Notes under the pieces: generated by a model | What the model saw: the letters and a program-made list of their open reading frames with translations, nothing else | Told to the model about the DNA's origin: nothing | The model's database searches: none | NCBI RefSeq assembly: GCF_021442385.1 | Contig: NZ_MUZA01000027.1 | Location: forward strand, 1-64,000 | Direction: 5' to 3' | DNA: 64,000 nucleotides | DNA from: Micromonospora sp. MH99 | GTDB taxonomy: Bacteria > Actinomycetota > Actinomycetes > Mycobacteriales > Micromonosporaceae | Program-made: the position numbers and the translations under genes | Shown here: in pieces, positions 15,062 through 23,965 of the stretch | Position numbering within the stretch: position 1 is the stretch's first letter | Layout: each line of letters opens with the position of its first letter

Positions 15062-17003
15062 ATGTCGGGACGAGGCGGCTTCGGCCGGGCCACGCTGGTC
15101 GCGGTGGCGGTCGTGCTGGCCTGGCTGGTGATCGGCGGTGTGGCCGGCCCGTACGCCGGACGTCTCAGCGAGGTCGCCACCAACGACAACGCCGCCTTCC
15201 TGCCCACCGACGCCGAGGCGACCCGTGCCCAGGACCTCGCCGGTGGGTTCGTCGACCGGGAGACCGTGCCGGCGCTTGTCGTCTACGAGCGGTCGGCGGG
15301 GATCACCGACGCGGACCGGCAGCGGGTGAGCGCCGACGCCGCCCGCTTCGCCCAGGTGCCGGGCGTGGTCAACCCGCTGCCCCCGCCGATTCCCAGCCAG
15401 GATGGCCAGGCACTCCAGGTCGTCGTGCCGGTGGACGACGCCGAGGGCGAGGAGATCGGCTCGGTCGTCGAACAGTTGCGCGACATCGCCGGCGGCGACC
15501 GGGACGGGCTCACCGTGGACGTCGCCGGCCCGGCCGGTCTGCTCGCCGACCTGATCGAGGTCTTCTCCGCCATCGACGGGCCACTGCTGCTGGTCACGCT
15601 CGTGGTGGTGCTGATCATCCTGCTGATCGTCTACCGCAGCCCCGTCTTGTGGATCTTTCCGTTGCTGGCCGCCGGAATGTCGTACGCGCTGGCCTCGGTC
15701 TTCGTCTACCTGCTCGCGGACGCGGACATCGTCAAGCTCAACGGCCAGGCGCAGGGCATCCTCACCGTGCTGGTCTTCGGCGCCGGCACCGATTACGCGC
15801 TGCTGCTGATCGCCCGCTACCGCGAGGAGCTGCACCGCCACGACCGCCCGTGGGACGCGATGCGTGCCGCGTGGAGGGGTGCCGCTCCGGCCATCATCGC
15901 GTCCGGCGGCACGGTCATCGTCAGTCTGCTCTGCCTGCTGCTGTCCAGCCTCAACTCGAACCGGGCGCTCGGCCCGGTCGCCGCCATCGGCATCGCCGCC
16001 ACCCTGCTGGTGATGCTCACCTTCCTGCCGGCGCTGCTGGTGCTCGGCGGCCGGTGGGCGTTCTGGCCCCGACGGCCCCACGTCGACCAGGCCGACCTGC
16101 GGGCCGAGCACGGCATCTGGAGTCGCATCGCCGGTTTCGTGGCCCGGCACGCCCGACCGATCTGGCTGAGCACCGCGGTCGTCCTGGCTCTCCTCACGCT
16201 CGGCCTGACGCAGCTCGGCGCCACGACCCTCGGCCAGTCCGACCTGTTCACGCAGCGCACCGACTCGGTGGACGGTCAGGATGTCATCGCCCGGCACTAC
16301 CCGGCCGGCACCGGCAGCCCGGCAACCATCTTCGCCACCGAGCAGAGCGCGCGGCAGGTGGCGCAGGTGGCCCAGGGCGTACGCGGCGTAGCGGACGTCC
16401 GTCCACTCTCCAACGGCCCGCAGACCGGCCCACCCGAGCAGAATGCCCCGCCGAAGGTCGTCGACGGGCGGGTGCAGCTGGAGGCGACGCTCGCCGACCC
16501 GCCCGACAGCGACGGGGCCGAGCGGACCATCCGCGACCTGCGGGTGGCCGTACACCAGGTGCCCGGCGCGGACGCCGTCGTCGGCGGCTTCACCGCCATC
16601 AACGTGGACACCTCCGACGCCGCGAAACGCGACCAGAACGTCATCATCCCGGTGGTGCTGGTGGTCATCGCGGTGATCCTGGCCCTGCTGCTGCGGGCCC
16701 TCCTCGCTCCCGTGCTGCTCATCGGCACGGTGCTGCTCAGCTTCGCGGCGACCCTCGGTCTCTGCGCGCTGCTGTTCCGCCACGTCTTCGACTTCCCCGG
16801 CGTGGACTCGTCGTTTCCGCTGTTCGCGTTCGTCTTCCTGGTCGCCCTCGGGATCGACTACAACATCTTCCTGATGAGCCGGGTCCGCGAGGAGTCGGTC
16901 AAGCGGGGCACCCGCGCCGGTGTGCTCGCCGGGCTCGCCGTCACCGGCGGGGTGATCACTTCCGCCGGCATCGTGCTCGCCGCGACCTTCTCCGCCCTTG
17001 CCG
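15062..17003 (+). pseudogene. MMPL/RND-family membrane transporter, C-terminus lost
   Basis: From ATG 15062 (GGGGTGAG box upstream) the frame encodes a typical MMPL transporter. It has a first membrane helix, a large extracytoplasmic loop, a block of five helices with GAGTDYALLLIARYREEL, a second loop, and a second block with ALGIDYNIFLMSRVREES. Similarity stops abruptly after ATFSALAV near 17003, where the last two helices and cytoplasmic tail should follow. From there the frame stays open to 18097 but encodes only an Arg/Gly-rich antisense-like tail over another gene. The sequence continues in another frame as an FAD oxidoreductase without its N-terminus, so a deletion joined two genes. Probably not functional as a transporter. 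Confidence 0.75.
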
Positions 17004-18185
17004 TCCCGCCGGCTGCACCGCGCCGGCGTGCCCTGGCGGCTGCTGGAGGCCGGCGGCCGGCTGGGCGGCCGGGTCGCCACCGACGTCGTAGACGGCTACC
17101 TGATCGACCGGGGTTTCCAGGTGCTCAACACGGCCTACCCGCGGCTCGGCACGCTGCTGGAGGCCGACCGGCTCAACCTCGGCTACTTCACGTCCGGGGT
17201 GCTGGTGCGCCGGGGCGACGACCTGCTGCGGCTGGTCAACCCGTTGCGGGAGCCGGCCGGCGGGCCGCGTACCGCGCTGGCCGGCGTGGGCTCGCTGCTC
17301 GACCGGCTGCGCTTCGCCGCGCTCGCCACCGGCTGCGCCACGCTGCCGGTGTCCCGGCTGCTCACCGCGCCGGAGACCAGCGCCGAGACGGCGTTGCGCC
17401 GCGCCGGTCTCTCCGACGCGATCATCGAGGAGCTGCTGCGGCCGTTCCTGTCCGGCGTGTTCATCGACCGGGAGCTGGCCACGTCCAGCCACGTGCTCGC
17501 GCTGGTGCTGCGCTCGTTCGCCCGTGGTCGGATCGGCCTGCCCGCCGAGGGGATGGCCGCGCTGCCCCGGGCCATCGCCGACCCACTGCCCACCGACCTG
17601 CTCGACCTGGACACCCCTGTCGCGCGGGTCGCGCCCGGCCTGGTCCGCACCCAGGCCGGCGACATCCGCTGCCGGGCCGTCGTGGTCGCCGTCGACCCGC
17701 CCGCCGCGCCCGCGCTGCTGCCGGCTCTGGCGACGGTACGCATGCACAGCTACACCACGTACTACCACAGCGCGCCCGAGCCGCCGCTCGCCGAGCCGAT
17801 CCTGCTCGTCGACGGCGACCGGCGGGAGATCGTCGCGAACACCGTGGTGCTCAGCAACGCCGTCCGTACCTACGCGCCCGCCGGACGGCACCTCGTGGCC
17901 ACGTCGGTGGTGGGTCCCACGGCCCCGCCCGAGTCGACCATCCGGGCCGAGTTGACCCGGCTGTACGGTCGATCCACCACCGACTGGACCCACCTCACCA
18001 CAGTGGTCGTTCCGGACGCGCTGCCCGCCGCGCCGCCGCCGCAGGGTCGGCTGCGCAAGCCCGTCTCGATGGGGGAGGGGCTGTTCGTGGCCGGTGACCA
18101 CCGCGACAGTCCATCGACCCAGGGCGCTCTCGCCAGCGGCTGGCGTGCCGCCGGGGCGGTGCTCAAGGAGTTGCGCGCCGGCTGA
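16998..18185 (+). pseudogene. FAD-dependent amine-oxidase-like oxidoreductase, N-terminus lost
   Basis: The frame from TTG 16998 gives RRLHRAGVPWRLLEAGGRLGGRV, the second strand of a Rossmann FAD domain with the GGR motif, and continues through FLSGVFIDREL to a complete C-terminus (LFVAGDHRDSPSTQGALASG, the second FAD-contacting segment). The first ~25-30 residues with the GxGxxG dinucleotide motif are missing; the truncated MMPL gene takes their place with no intergenic DNA. The family includes protoporphyrinogen- and phytoene-oxidase-like proteins. FAD binding is doubtful without the glycine motif, so this is treated as a pseudogene; an assembly chimaera would look the same. Confidence 0.75.
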
Positions 18186-18226
18186 GCCCGCCTCGAACGA
18201 GGGCACCGCAGCCGTAGTTGATCACC

Positions 18227-18232
18227 TATGAT
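18227..18232 (+). promoter_or_regulatory. -10 box TATGAT, probable leaderless start
   Basis: TATGAT lies 7 nt before ATG 18240. This argues that 18240, not the in-frame ATG 18228 inside the box, is the start of the next gene. Confidence 0.45.
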
Positions 18233-18239
18233 CGCCGCC

Positions 18240-19187
18240 ATGCCCGCCCCCCTCCCGGCACCCACCTTCGATGCCGCTGCCGCGTACCCCGAGGTCAACG
18301 ACCTGCGCAAGGCGCTCGACGCCGCCGACTGGCCCGCCGTCCGGGCCGTGTTCGCCGACCGGGACCCCGCCTTTCACACCCTGCTCGTCAGGGAGGCCGG
18401 CGACCACGCCGCGTCCGCGGCGTTCCTGCACCGCGTGTACGACGACGACACCACCGACCGGCTGGCGGGCACCCTGCACGGCACTCACCTCATCTGCGAC
18501 GGCTGGCGGATCCGCAGCTCCTACCGGGCCCAACACGTCAGCCGTTCGCAGTTCGAGCAGTTCCACGAACACCTGCGTCGCGCCGAGCAGGTGCTCATCG
18601 ACGTCACCGCCCGGTACCCCGACGACGCGGCCGCCTGGACGCAGCGGATCACCATCGCCCGGGGTCTGCAACTGGGCCAGAACGAGGCACGTCGCCGCTA
18701 CGACCGGCTCGCCCAGCAGCACCCCCACCACGCCCCCGCACAGGCGGCCCTGCTCCAGCAGCTCTGCCCGAAGTGGAGCGGCGACTGGGACCGGGCCTTC
18801 GCGTTCGCCCGCGAGTGCGCGCAGGCCGCGCCCGCCGGGGCGCCCAACGCCGTGTTGGTCGCCGAGGCGCACCTGGAACGCTGGCTGGACTTCGACACCG
18901 ACCGGGAGCGCACCGCGTACGTGCGCAGCGCGCCCGTCGTGGACGAGGTGATGCAGGCCGGGCAGCGATCCGTGCTGCACCCGGACTTCGTCGACCGGCC
19001 GGGTTGGGTCTGGGTCCGCTCGACGTTCGCGCTGATGTTCAGCCTCACCGAGCAGTGGCCCGCCGCCGCCAGCCAGTTCACCGCCCTGGGCAACCTGGGC
19101 ACCGAATACCCCTGGGCCTACGTCGACGACGCCGAGGGCTTCACGAAGTACCGCGCCAAGGCGTACGCGAAGGGTGGCCAGTCATGA
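18240..19187 (+). CDS. conserved hypothetical protein with helical repeats
   Basis: The 315-residue protein has no signal peptide or membrane segment. It is rich in helices with Trp/Ala spacing (AAWTQRITIARGLQLGQNEA, APAQAALLQQLCPKWSGDWD, EQWPAAASQFTALG) that resemble TPR-like repeats. Such proteins are common in Micromonosporaceae and Streptomyces without known function. Its stop overlaps the ATG of the M16-like gene by 4 nt, so the two products are probably made together and may interact. Start 18240 follows from the -10 position. Confidence 0.7.
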   Translation: MPAPLPAPTFDAAAAYPEVNDLRKALDAADWPAVRAVFADRDPAFHTLLVREAGDHAASAAFLHRVYDDDTTDRLAGTLHGTHLICDGWRIRSSYRAQHVSRSQFEQFHEHLRRAEQVLIDVTARYPDDAAAWTQRITIARGLQLGQNEARRRYDRLAQQHPHHAPAQAALLQQLCPKWSGDWDRAFAFARECAQAAPAGAPNAVLVAEAHLERWLDFDTDRERTAYVRSAPVVDEVMQAGQRSVLHPDFVDRPGWVWVRSTFALMFSLTEQWPAAASQFTALGNLGTEYPWAYVDDAEGFTKYRAKAYAKGGQS

Positions 19188-20872
19188 TCCAGCACCTGGA
19201 CGTGGACGGGGTGCCCACGCTGCTCGCCCCCACCGGTGGGCCGATGCGCGCCGGGCTGACCTTCCGGGTCGGCACCGCCGACGAGACGCTCAGCCGCGCC
19301 GGCATCACCCACCTCATCGAGCACCTCGCGCTCGCACCGCTCGGCCTGGCCGACTACCACGTCAACGGCGTGACCGCCCCGGCGTTCACCATGTTCCACA
19401 CCCAGGGCTCCGAGGCGGACATCGCGGCGTTCCTGACCGCCGTCTGCGGGCACCTGGCCGACCTGCCGGTGGCGCGGCTGGACGTCGAGAAGGACATCCT
19501 GCGCACCGAGTGGAGCAGCCGGGGCGCCGCCGCGATCGACGACATCCCACTGTGGCGACACGGCGCGCGGGACTTCGGGCTCAGCAGCTACCCGGAGTGG
19601 GGCCTGGGCGCGCTCACCGCCGACCACCTGCGCGAGTGGGCGGCCCGCTCGTTCACCCGGGAGAACGCGGTGCTCTGGATCGCCGGCGAACGGGTGCCCG
19701 CCGGGCTGCGCCTCGCGCTGCCCAGTGGGGTCCGGCAGCCGGTGCCGGCGGTCTCGTCGGCGCTGCCGCAGACCCCGGCGTACTTCGTCAGCGGCGCCCG
19801 CGCCGTGGTGCTCGACTCGGTGGTGCGGCGCAGCACCGCCGCGACCGTCTTCTCCGGCGTGCTGGAGCGGGAGCTGTACCGGTCGCTGCGCCAGGAGTCG
19901 GGGCTCTCCTACACCACCACCACGGGGTACGAACCGCGCGGTGACGGGTACGCCACGCTGCGGGCGCTCGCCGACGCGCTGGCGGAGAAGCAGGACGCCG
20001 TGCTGGGCGGCTTCGTCGACGTGCTGGCCAAGCTGCGGGTCGGGCGGATCGAGCAGGCCGACCTGGACGCCACAGTCGCCAAGCGGCAGGACGTGCTCGG
20101 CACCGCCGAGGTCGACGCCGCGCGCCTGCCGGGGTACGCCCTCAACGTGTTGACCGGCGAGCCGAACCTCAGCATCGACGAGCACCGGGCCGAGCTGAAG
20201 GCCGTCAGCCTCGCCGACCTGCACCAGGTGGCCGGCGAGGTGACGTCGTCCGCGCTGCTCATGGTGCCGGGCGGGCTCCGCGCCGACTGGGCCGGCTTCG
20301 TCGCGGCCCCCACCCACTCCAGCGACACCGTCGACGGCACCACGTACGCGGCGAAGCAGGGCGCTGGCGCGCTCCGCATCGGCGTGGACGGGGTGACCTA
20401 CCTGGGCACCGACGGGCCGCTGACCGTCAGGTACGTCGACTGCTCCGCGATGCTCGCCTGGCCCGACGGCGCGCGGCAACTGATCGGCGCGGACGCCATC
20501 GTGCTGCACGTCGAGCCGACGATGTTCAACCTGCACCCGGCGGCGCTTCCGGTCATCGACGCCCAGGTGCCGGCCGACCGGCACATCGCCATGCCGGCCC
20601 GCTCACCGGACGCCATCCCGCAGCCGTCGGCGGCCGAACAGCCGGCCGCGACGCCCGCCGACCGCCCCTGGTGGGAGATCGCGGCGATCGTGGTCAGCGG
20701 CGTGGCCGTCCTGGTGGTGGGCGCGGTGAGCCTGCTGCTGACGTACGTCATGGTCGCCGCTGGCACCGAGCCGGGCGAGGAATGGTTCTGGGGCGTCATC
20801 GTGGCGGCCTGGCTGCTCACTGTTATCCTCGCGTTGCCCATCGTGCTGCTGTGGCGACGGCGGCGGGGATGA
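19184..20872 (+). CDS. M16-like (insulinase family) protein with C-terminal membrane anchor
   Basis: The 562-residue protein carries an inverted zinc motif HLIEH at 43-47 and a downstream VEKDILRTEW segment (E102 or E109 as third ligand candidate), followed by an SYTTTTGYEPRGDGY region, as in M16 peptidases. The spacing between HxxEH and the third ligand (~55) is shorter than the usual ~75, so the fold is compact. The C-terminus has a Pro/Ala-rich linker and two membrane helices (about residues 505-530 and 538-556) ending WRRRRG, unusual for M16. It is predicted as a membrane-tethered peptidase, side uncertain. Translationally coupled to the TPR-like gene upstream. Confidence 0.72.
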   Translation: MIQHLDVDGVPTLLAPTGGPMRAGLTFRVGTADETLSRAGITHLIEHLALAPLGLADYHVNGVTAPAFTMFHTQGSEADIAAFLTAVCGHLADLPVARLDVEKDILRTEWSSRGAAAIDDIPLWRHGARDFGLSSYPEWGLGALTADHLREWAARSFTRENAVLWIAGERVPAGLRLALPSGVRQPVPAVSSALPQTPAYFVSGARAVVLDSVVRRSTAATVFSGVLERELYRSLRQESGLSYTTTTGYEPRGDGYATLRALADALAEKQDAVLGGFVDVLAKLRVGRIEQADLDATVAKRQDVLGTAEVDAARLPGYALNVLTGEPNLSIDEHRAELKAVSLADLHQVAGEVTSSALLMVPGGLRADWAGFVAAPTHSSDTVDGTTYAAKQGAGALRIGVDGVTYLGTDGPLTVRYVDCSAMLAWPDGARQLIGADAIVLHVEPTMFNLHPAALPVIDAQVPADRHIAMPARSPDAIPQPSAAEQPAATPADRPWWEIAAIVVSGVAVLVVGAVSLLLTYVMVAAGTEPGEEWFWGVIVAAWLLTVILALPIVLLWRRRRG

Positions 20873-20933
20873 GGCGGGGCCACACCGGTGCTGGCCCGTG
20901 ATCCACCGAGCGGGATAAGATCCGCGCGGTGTC

Positions 20934-21010
20934 GGGGCGGTAGCTCAGCCGGTTAGAGCAGGGGACTCATAATCCCTCGGTCGCGGGTTCGAGTCCCGCC
21001 CGCCCCACCA
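20934..21010 (+). tRNA. tRNA with CAT anticodon (probably elongator tRNA-Met)
   Basis: GGGGCGG pairs with CCGCCCC; the D arm, the anticodon loop CTCATAA (CAT) and the GGTTCGAGTCC T arm are intact, and CCA is encoded (21008-21010). It lacks the initiator-type mismatch at the acceptor end. A tRNA-Ile2 read through modified C34 is the alternative. Confidence 0.9.
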
Positions 21011-21165
21011 GCCGTCTCGCCTGGTCAGCCGCGCTGCCGACGATCAGCGCGGCGATCGGCTCAGCACCGCCCGCCCGACCCGAGGCATCCGCACGCCTGC
21101 CGTGACGGTCGAGGGAGCCGGCCAAATCTCCGCGCGCAAGATGATCAGCACGAGACCATGGGCGG

Positions 21166-22381
21166 GTGGAGCAAACATCGGCGCCGGCGCAGGCTGGGAG
21201 CATCCTGCGCAGCGAGGAGGACGCCCGGCAGGCCAGCTTCCTGGAGTTGTTCTTCGACCTGGTGCTGGTCTTCGCTCTGATCGGGGTCGTCAGCCGGCTG
21301 GTGCCGGAGCTTCTCGCCGACGAGGTGGACTGGCGCTCGCTGGTGTTCACCGGCGTTCTGGCCCTACCGCTGCTCTACCTGTGGGCGACCACCGCCTACA
21401 TCACCAGCCGGTTCGACTGCAGTAACCGTTGGATTCAGCTGCTGGTCCTGGTCAGCGCGTTCGGCTTGCTCCTCATGGCGACAGCCCTGCCGCGCGCGTC
21501 CCACGCACGGGGCGCCACCTTCGCCGTCGTGTACGTGTTGCTGCACGTCGGGCGCCCCTTGCTGCTTCGGCCCCTGTTGCGGGGGTACGAGGAGATACAG
21601 GCGCTCTACACCCGCATGGCCATCTGGTTTCGGTGTCTCCGGAGTGATCTGGCTCGCCGGCGCGGTGACGCACGGAAACGCCCGGGGCGTTCTGTGGTTG
21701 ATCGCCATCACGGTTGACCTGGTTGTGTCGCGGCGGAACTGGCCGGTGCCCGGCATGCGCCGACCATCCATCAGCCCATGGGGAATGGCCAACAGCAGAC
21801 ATCTCCCCGAGCGCCACGAGCAACTGTTGCTGATCGCGCTCGGGGAGACGGTGGTGTCAATTGGCCTCACCTACGCCCACCACCCCGCCACGCTCCCCGC
21901 GACCACGGCGCTGACGATCACGTTCCTGTCAGCCGTGCTGATGTGGAAGATCTACTACTATCGGGCCGGCCAGCTGCTGGCCGACGCCGTCGCGATGTCG
22001 TCGAACCGGGCGGCCGCCGGCCGCGTGGCCGGCGCGGCCCATCTGCTCCTGGTGCTCGGCATCATCGCCGCCGCAGCCGGCTCGGAAGTCGTGCTGGCGC
22101 GTCCCGACGGGCGATCCCACCCGGCCTGGCTCGCGGTCATCCTCGGCGGGCCGGCGCTCTTCCTGATCGGCCGCATCCGGCTGGAGCAGGTCGTCTTCAA
22201 CCGGATCGCCACCCGCCGGCTCGTCGGCATCGCCGCCCTGGTCCTGCTGGCACCGCCACTGTCCTTCGCGCCGCCACTGTTCGCCGCCATCGCCGCTGCC
22301 GTCGTCCTGCTCGGGGTCGCCCTCGCCGACGCACGACGTCGCGTGGGCCGCCCACCGGAGCCCCCCTCCCCGTCGATGTAG
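21166..22381 (+). pseudogene. ltrA: low temperature requirement A (LtrA)-like membrane protein, frameshifted
   Basis: The first part starts at GTG 21166 and encodes ASFLELFFDLVLVFALIG, the LtrA signature, and several membrane helices up to MAIWF. The second part, in another frame from about 21630, continues with GVIWLAGAVTHGNARG, then RHEQLLLIALGETVVSIG and more helices to 22381. Joining them needs removal of one T in the TTT at 21628-21630: TGG-TTC-GGT would give the expected IWFGVSG. One inserted base thus breaks an otherwise complete ~400-residue protein of the LtrA family, whose function is unclear. Either a recent mutation or a sequencing error in a homopolymer. Confidence 0.85.
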
Positions 22382-22560
22382 CAGGGACAGTCCGAACACA
22401 GTAGGCGTGCTGCTCTGTGTGTCGGGCGTGGGGTCACCGCATGGGCCTCCGCTGCCGCTGAACAGTCACACCGGCAGTCGCCAACCCGACAGACCGTCGT
22501 GCCGTTGAACCGGTTGCGGCCAGCATGAGCGGTCGTCGTCCGAAACGTGGGGAGCACACC

Positions 22561-23115
22561 GTGACCGACCAGCAGCAGCCGTACCCGCAGCAGCCCGCCC
22601 AGCCGTACGCTCAGGGCGGCCCTGTCTACCCGGCATCGCAGCAGTGGCCCGGTCAGCCTTACGCCGGCCCCGGACCTGATGCACCGCCGCCACCTCCGGT
22701 GAAGTCGTCGCGGACGCCGCTGATCGTTGCCGCCGCCGCGTTCCTTGTCGTGCTCGTGCTGTCCCTCGGCGGGTACGCCGTGTACGACCGGTTCATCCGT
22801 GAAGACCCGGGAATCGCGGCTTGCAAGGCGATGGCGGAGGACAAGCAGATCGACGGCAGCCCGAAGGATTCCGACGCGGGCGACGACAAGCTGACGGAGG
22901 CCGAGTATCGGGAGGCGCGGAAGATCTTCGAGGACTCCCGGTACGACAAGATCCGCGAGCACGGGACGGCGTTGATGGACCTGCTGTGGCAGGTGCAGCA
23001 GCTGCCCGAGGACAACGGTGGGGCGTTGGCGTTTGTGGGGCCGATGGGCACTCACGTGTCGGGGTTGCAGACGGCGTGCGCGGATGAGGGCTACATCGTC
23101 AAGATGGACGGCTGA
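22561..23115 (+). CDS. single-pass membrane protein with Pro/Gln-rich N-terminus
   Basis: The 184-residue protein has a disordered N-terminus of repeated Gln/Pro/Tyr units (residues 1-50), a VKSSRTPLI boundary, one membrane helix (~55-77) and a small acidic extracytoplasmic domain with two cysteines (AACKAMAED and QTACADEGY) that may form a disulfide. This is the usual layout of actinobacterial lipid-independent surface proteins of unknown role. GTG 22561 is preferred over ATG 22525 because GGGGAGCACACC precedes it. Confidence 0.7.
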   Translation: MTDQQQPYPQQPAQPYAQGGPVYPASQQWPGQPYAGPGPDAPPPPPVKSSRTPLIVAAAAFLVVLVLSLGGYAVYDRFIREDPGIAACKAMAEDKQIDGSPKDSDAGDDKLTEAEYREARKIFEDSRYDKIREHGTALMDLLWQVQQLPEDNGGALAFVGPMGTHVSGLQTACADEGYIVKMDG

Positions 23116-23176
23116 GCCGGCGCAGCGTGCCGACGATGACGGGTTGGGTGGCCCGGGTGGTATTCGTGGGCGGCGG

Positions 23177-23260
23177 CGCCCGTTCCAGGCGGTCCACCTT
23201 GCCCACGTCGTCGTCGAACAGGTTCGCGTACACGTCCAGGGCCATCGCGGCCGAGGTGTG
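23177..23260 (-). pseudogene. tyrosine recombinase (integrase) C-terminal remnant
   Basis: Read on the minus strand, this 28-residue segment is HTSAAMALDVYANLFDDDVG followed by KVDRLERA. It matches the end of actinobacterial phage-type integrases: the last motif around the catalytic Tyr (LDVYANLF) plus the trailing acidic helix. The upstream Arg and His boxes are missing; the frame before it encodes nothing alike, and the SUKH-3 gene begins 20 bp away. It is a leftover of an integrated element. Confidence 0.65.
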
Positions 23261-23280
23261 CGGGGACGGGGCCGGCCCCG

Positions 23281-23736
23281 TCACTGCCCGGCCGGGGCCT
23301 CTTCGCCTTCGAGCAGTCGGGCCAGGCCGGTCAGGCCGGGGCCGATCCTCTTGATCTGGTCGTTGAAGAGCAGATGGATCGTGCCGTCGGCGTCCATCGC
23401 CAGGCTGGCGTGCCCGTCGTGCTCCTCGCCGACCGGGTAGAGCTGACCGGCCGTGGATCCGGAGAGGCTGTCGAACCAGCCCTTCTGGCCGAGGCACAGC
23501 AGCGGGTCGAGGCGTACTCCGATGCGGGCGGAGTCCCGACCGGGACCGCTCACCGGCACGACCAGACCACCGAACTCGGTCAGGAAGGCACGAGCGGGAG
23601 CGTGCATGGCAAAGCCCTCCGGGGCGAGCCCCGACTCCCATTCGCCGACATCCACCCGTCGGCGCGGCGTCCAACCTGCCATCCTGAGTGTCTGGGCCGC
23701 ACGGTCCGGCAGTGCGCGGTCGTCTCCCCGCATCAC
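23281..23736 (-). CDS. SUKH-3 family immunity protein
   Basis: The 151-residue protein has the SUKH-3 pattern: an N-terminal LRMAGWTPRRRVDV segment, EFGGLVVP in the middle, and the C-terminal GEEHDGHASLAMDADGTIHLLF stretch split by short turns. SUKH proteins neutralise toxin domains of polymorphic toxin systems, often nucleases or deaminases. It begins at GTG 23736 (or ATG 23733) overlapping the stop of a broken deaminase-toxin frame, so it was once translated together with its toxin. It is now probably an orphan immunity gene. Confidence 0.8.
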   Translation of the reverse strand: MMRGDDRALPDRAAQTLRMAGWTPRRRVDVGEWESGLAPEGFAMHAPARAFLTEFGGLVVPVSGPGRDSARIGVRLDPLLCLGQKGWFDSLSGSTAGQLYPVGEEHDGHASLAMDADGTIHLLFNDQIKRIGPGLTGLARLLEGEEAPAGQ

Positions 23737-23937
23737 AGCACCTCCCTCAGGTCGAACTCGTTGCGCAACGCCTTACAACTGTTGCAGCACGGGTTGTGCG
23801 CCGTGGCCGGGGTTGCCCGGTGCGCGGATCCGCGCGGCGCCGATCGCTCCACCGCGCGGGTCGACGCCACGGTCCAGCAGCTTCGACAACGACTGCGGTA
23901 GCGCACAGTTTCCGTGCCACGGCGCACGAAGATTCTT
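23733..23937 (-). pseudogene. deaminase toxin (YwqJ-like) C-terminal remnant, frameshifted
   Basis: On the minus strand the first frame reads HGNCALPQSLSKLLDRG, then VDPRGGAIGAARI and GNPGHG. The next frame continues HNPCCNSCKALRNEF and DLREVL before a stop that overlaps the SUKH-3 start. Together these form the core of a cytidine-deaminase-like toxin: an N-terminal NCA segment, an HG motif and the zinc-binding PCxxC. The frame change lies near 23797-23805. Everything upstream (secretion and linker domains) is missing, as phzF ends 30 bp away. The toxin is inactive. Confidence 0.65.
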
Positions 23938-23965
23938 TGCCGTGTCGACAGGGGACGGCGGCGAC

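Noticed and set aside
15053..18097. A single 1014-residue MMPL protein
   Set aside because: Only the first ~645 residues resemble MMPL. The rest is out of frame with the real FAD oxidoreductase sequence below it and is Arg/Gly-rich, so it is not a natural fusion protein.
21166..22381. Two separate LtrA half genes
   Set aside because: A single-base change restores one continuous family-length protein; two independent genes are unlikely.
20934..23300. Integrated element between the CAT tRNA and the integrase relic with attL/attR
   Set aside because: I see no second copy of the tRNA 3' end, and the genes between are ordinary. Only the integrase relic is kept as a finding.
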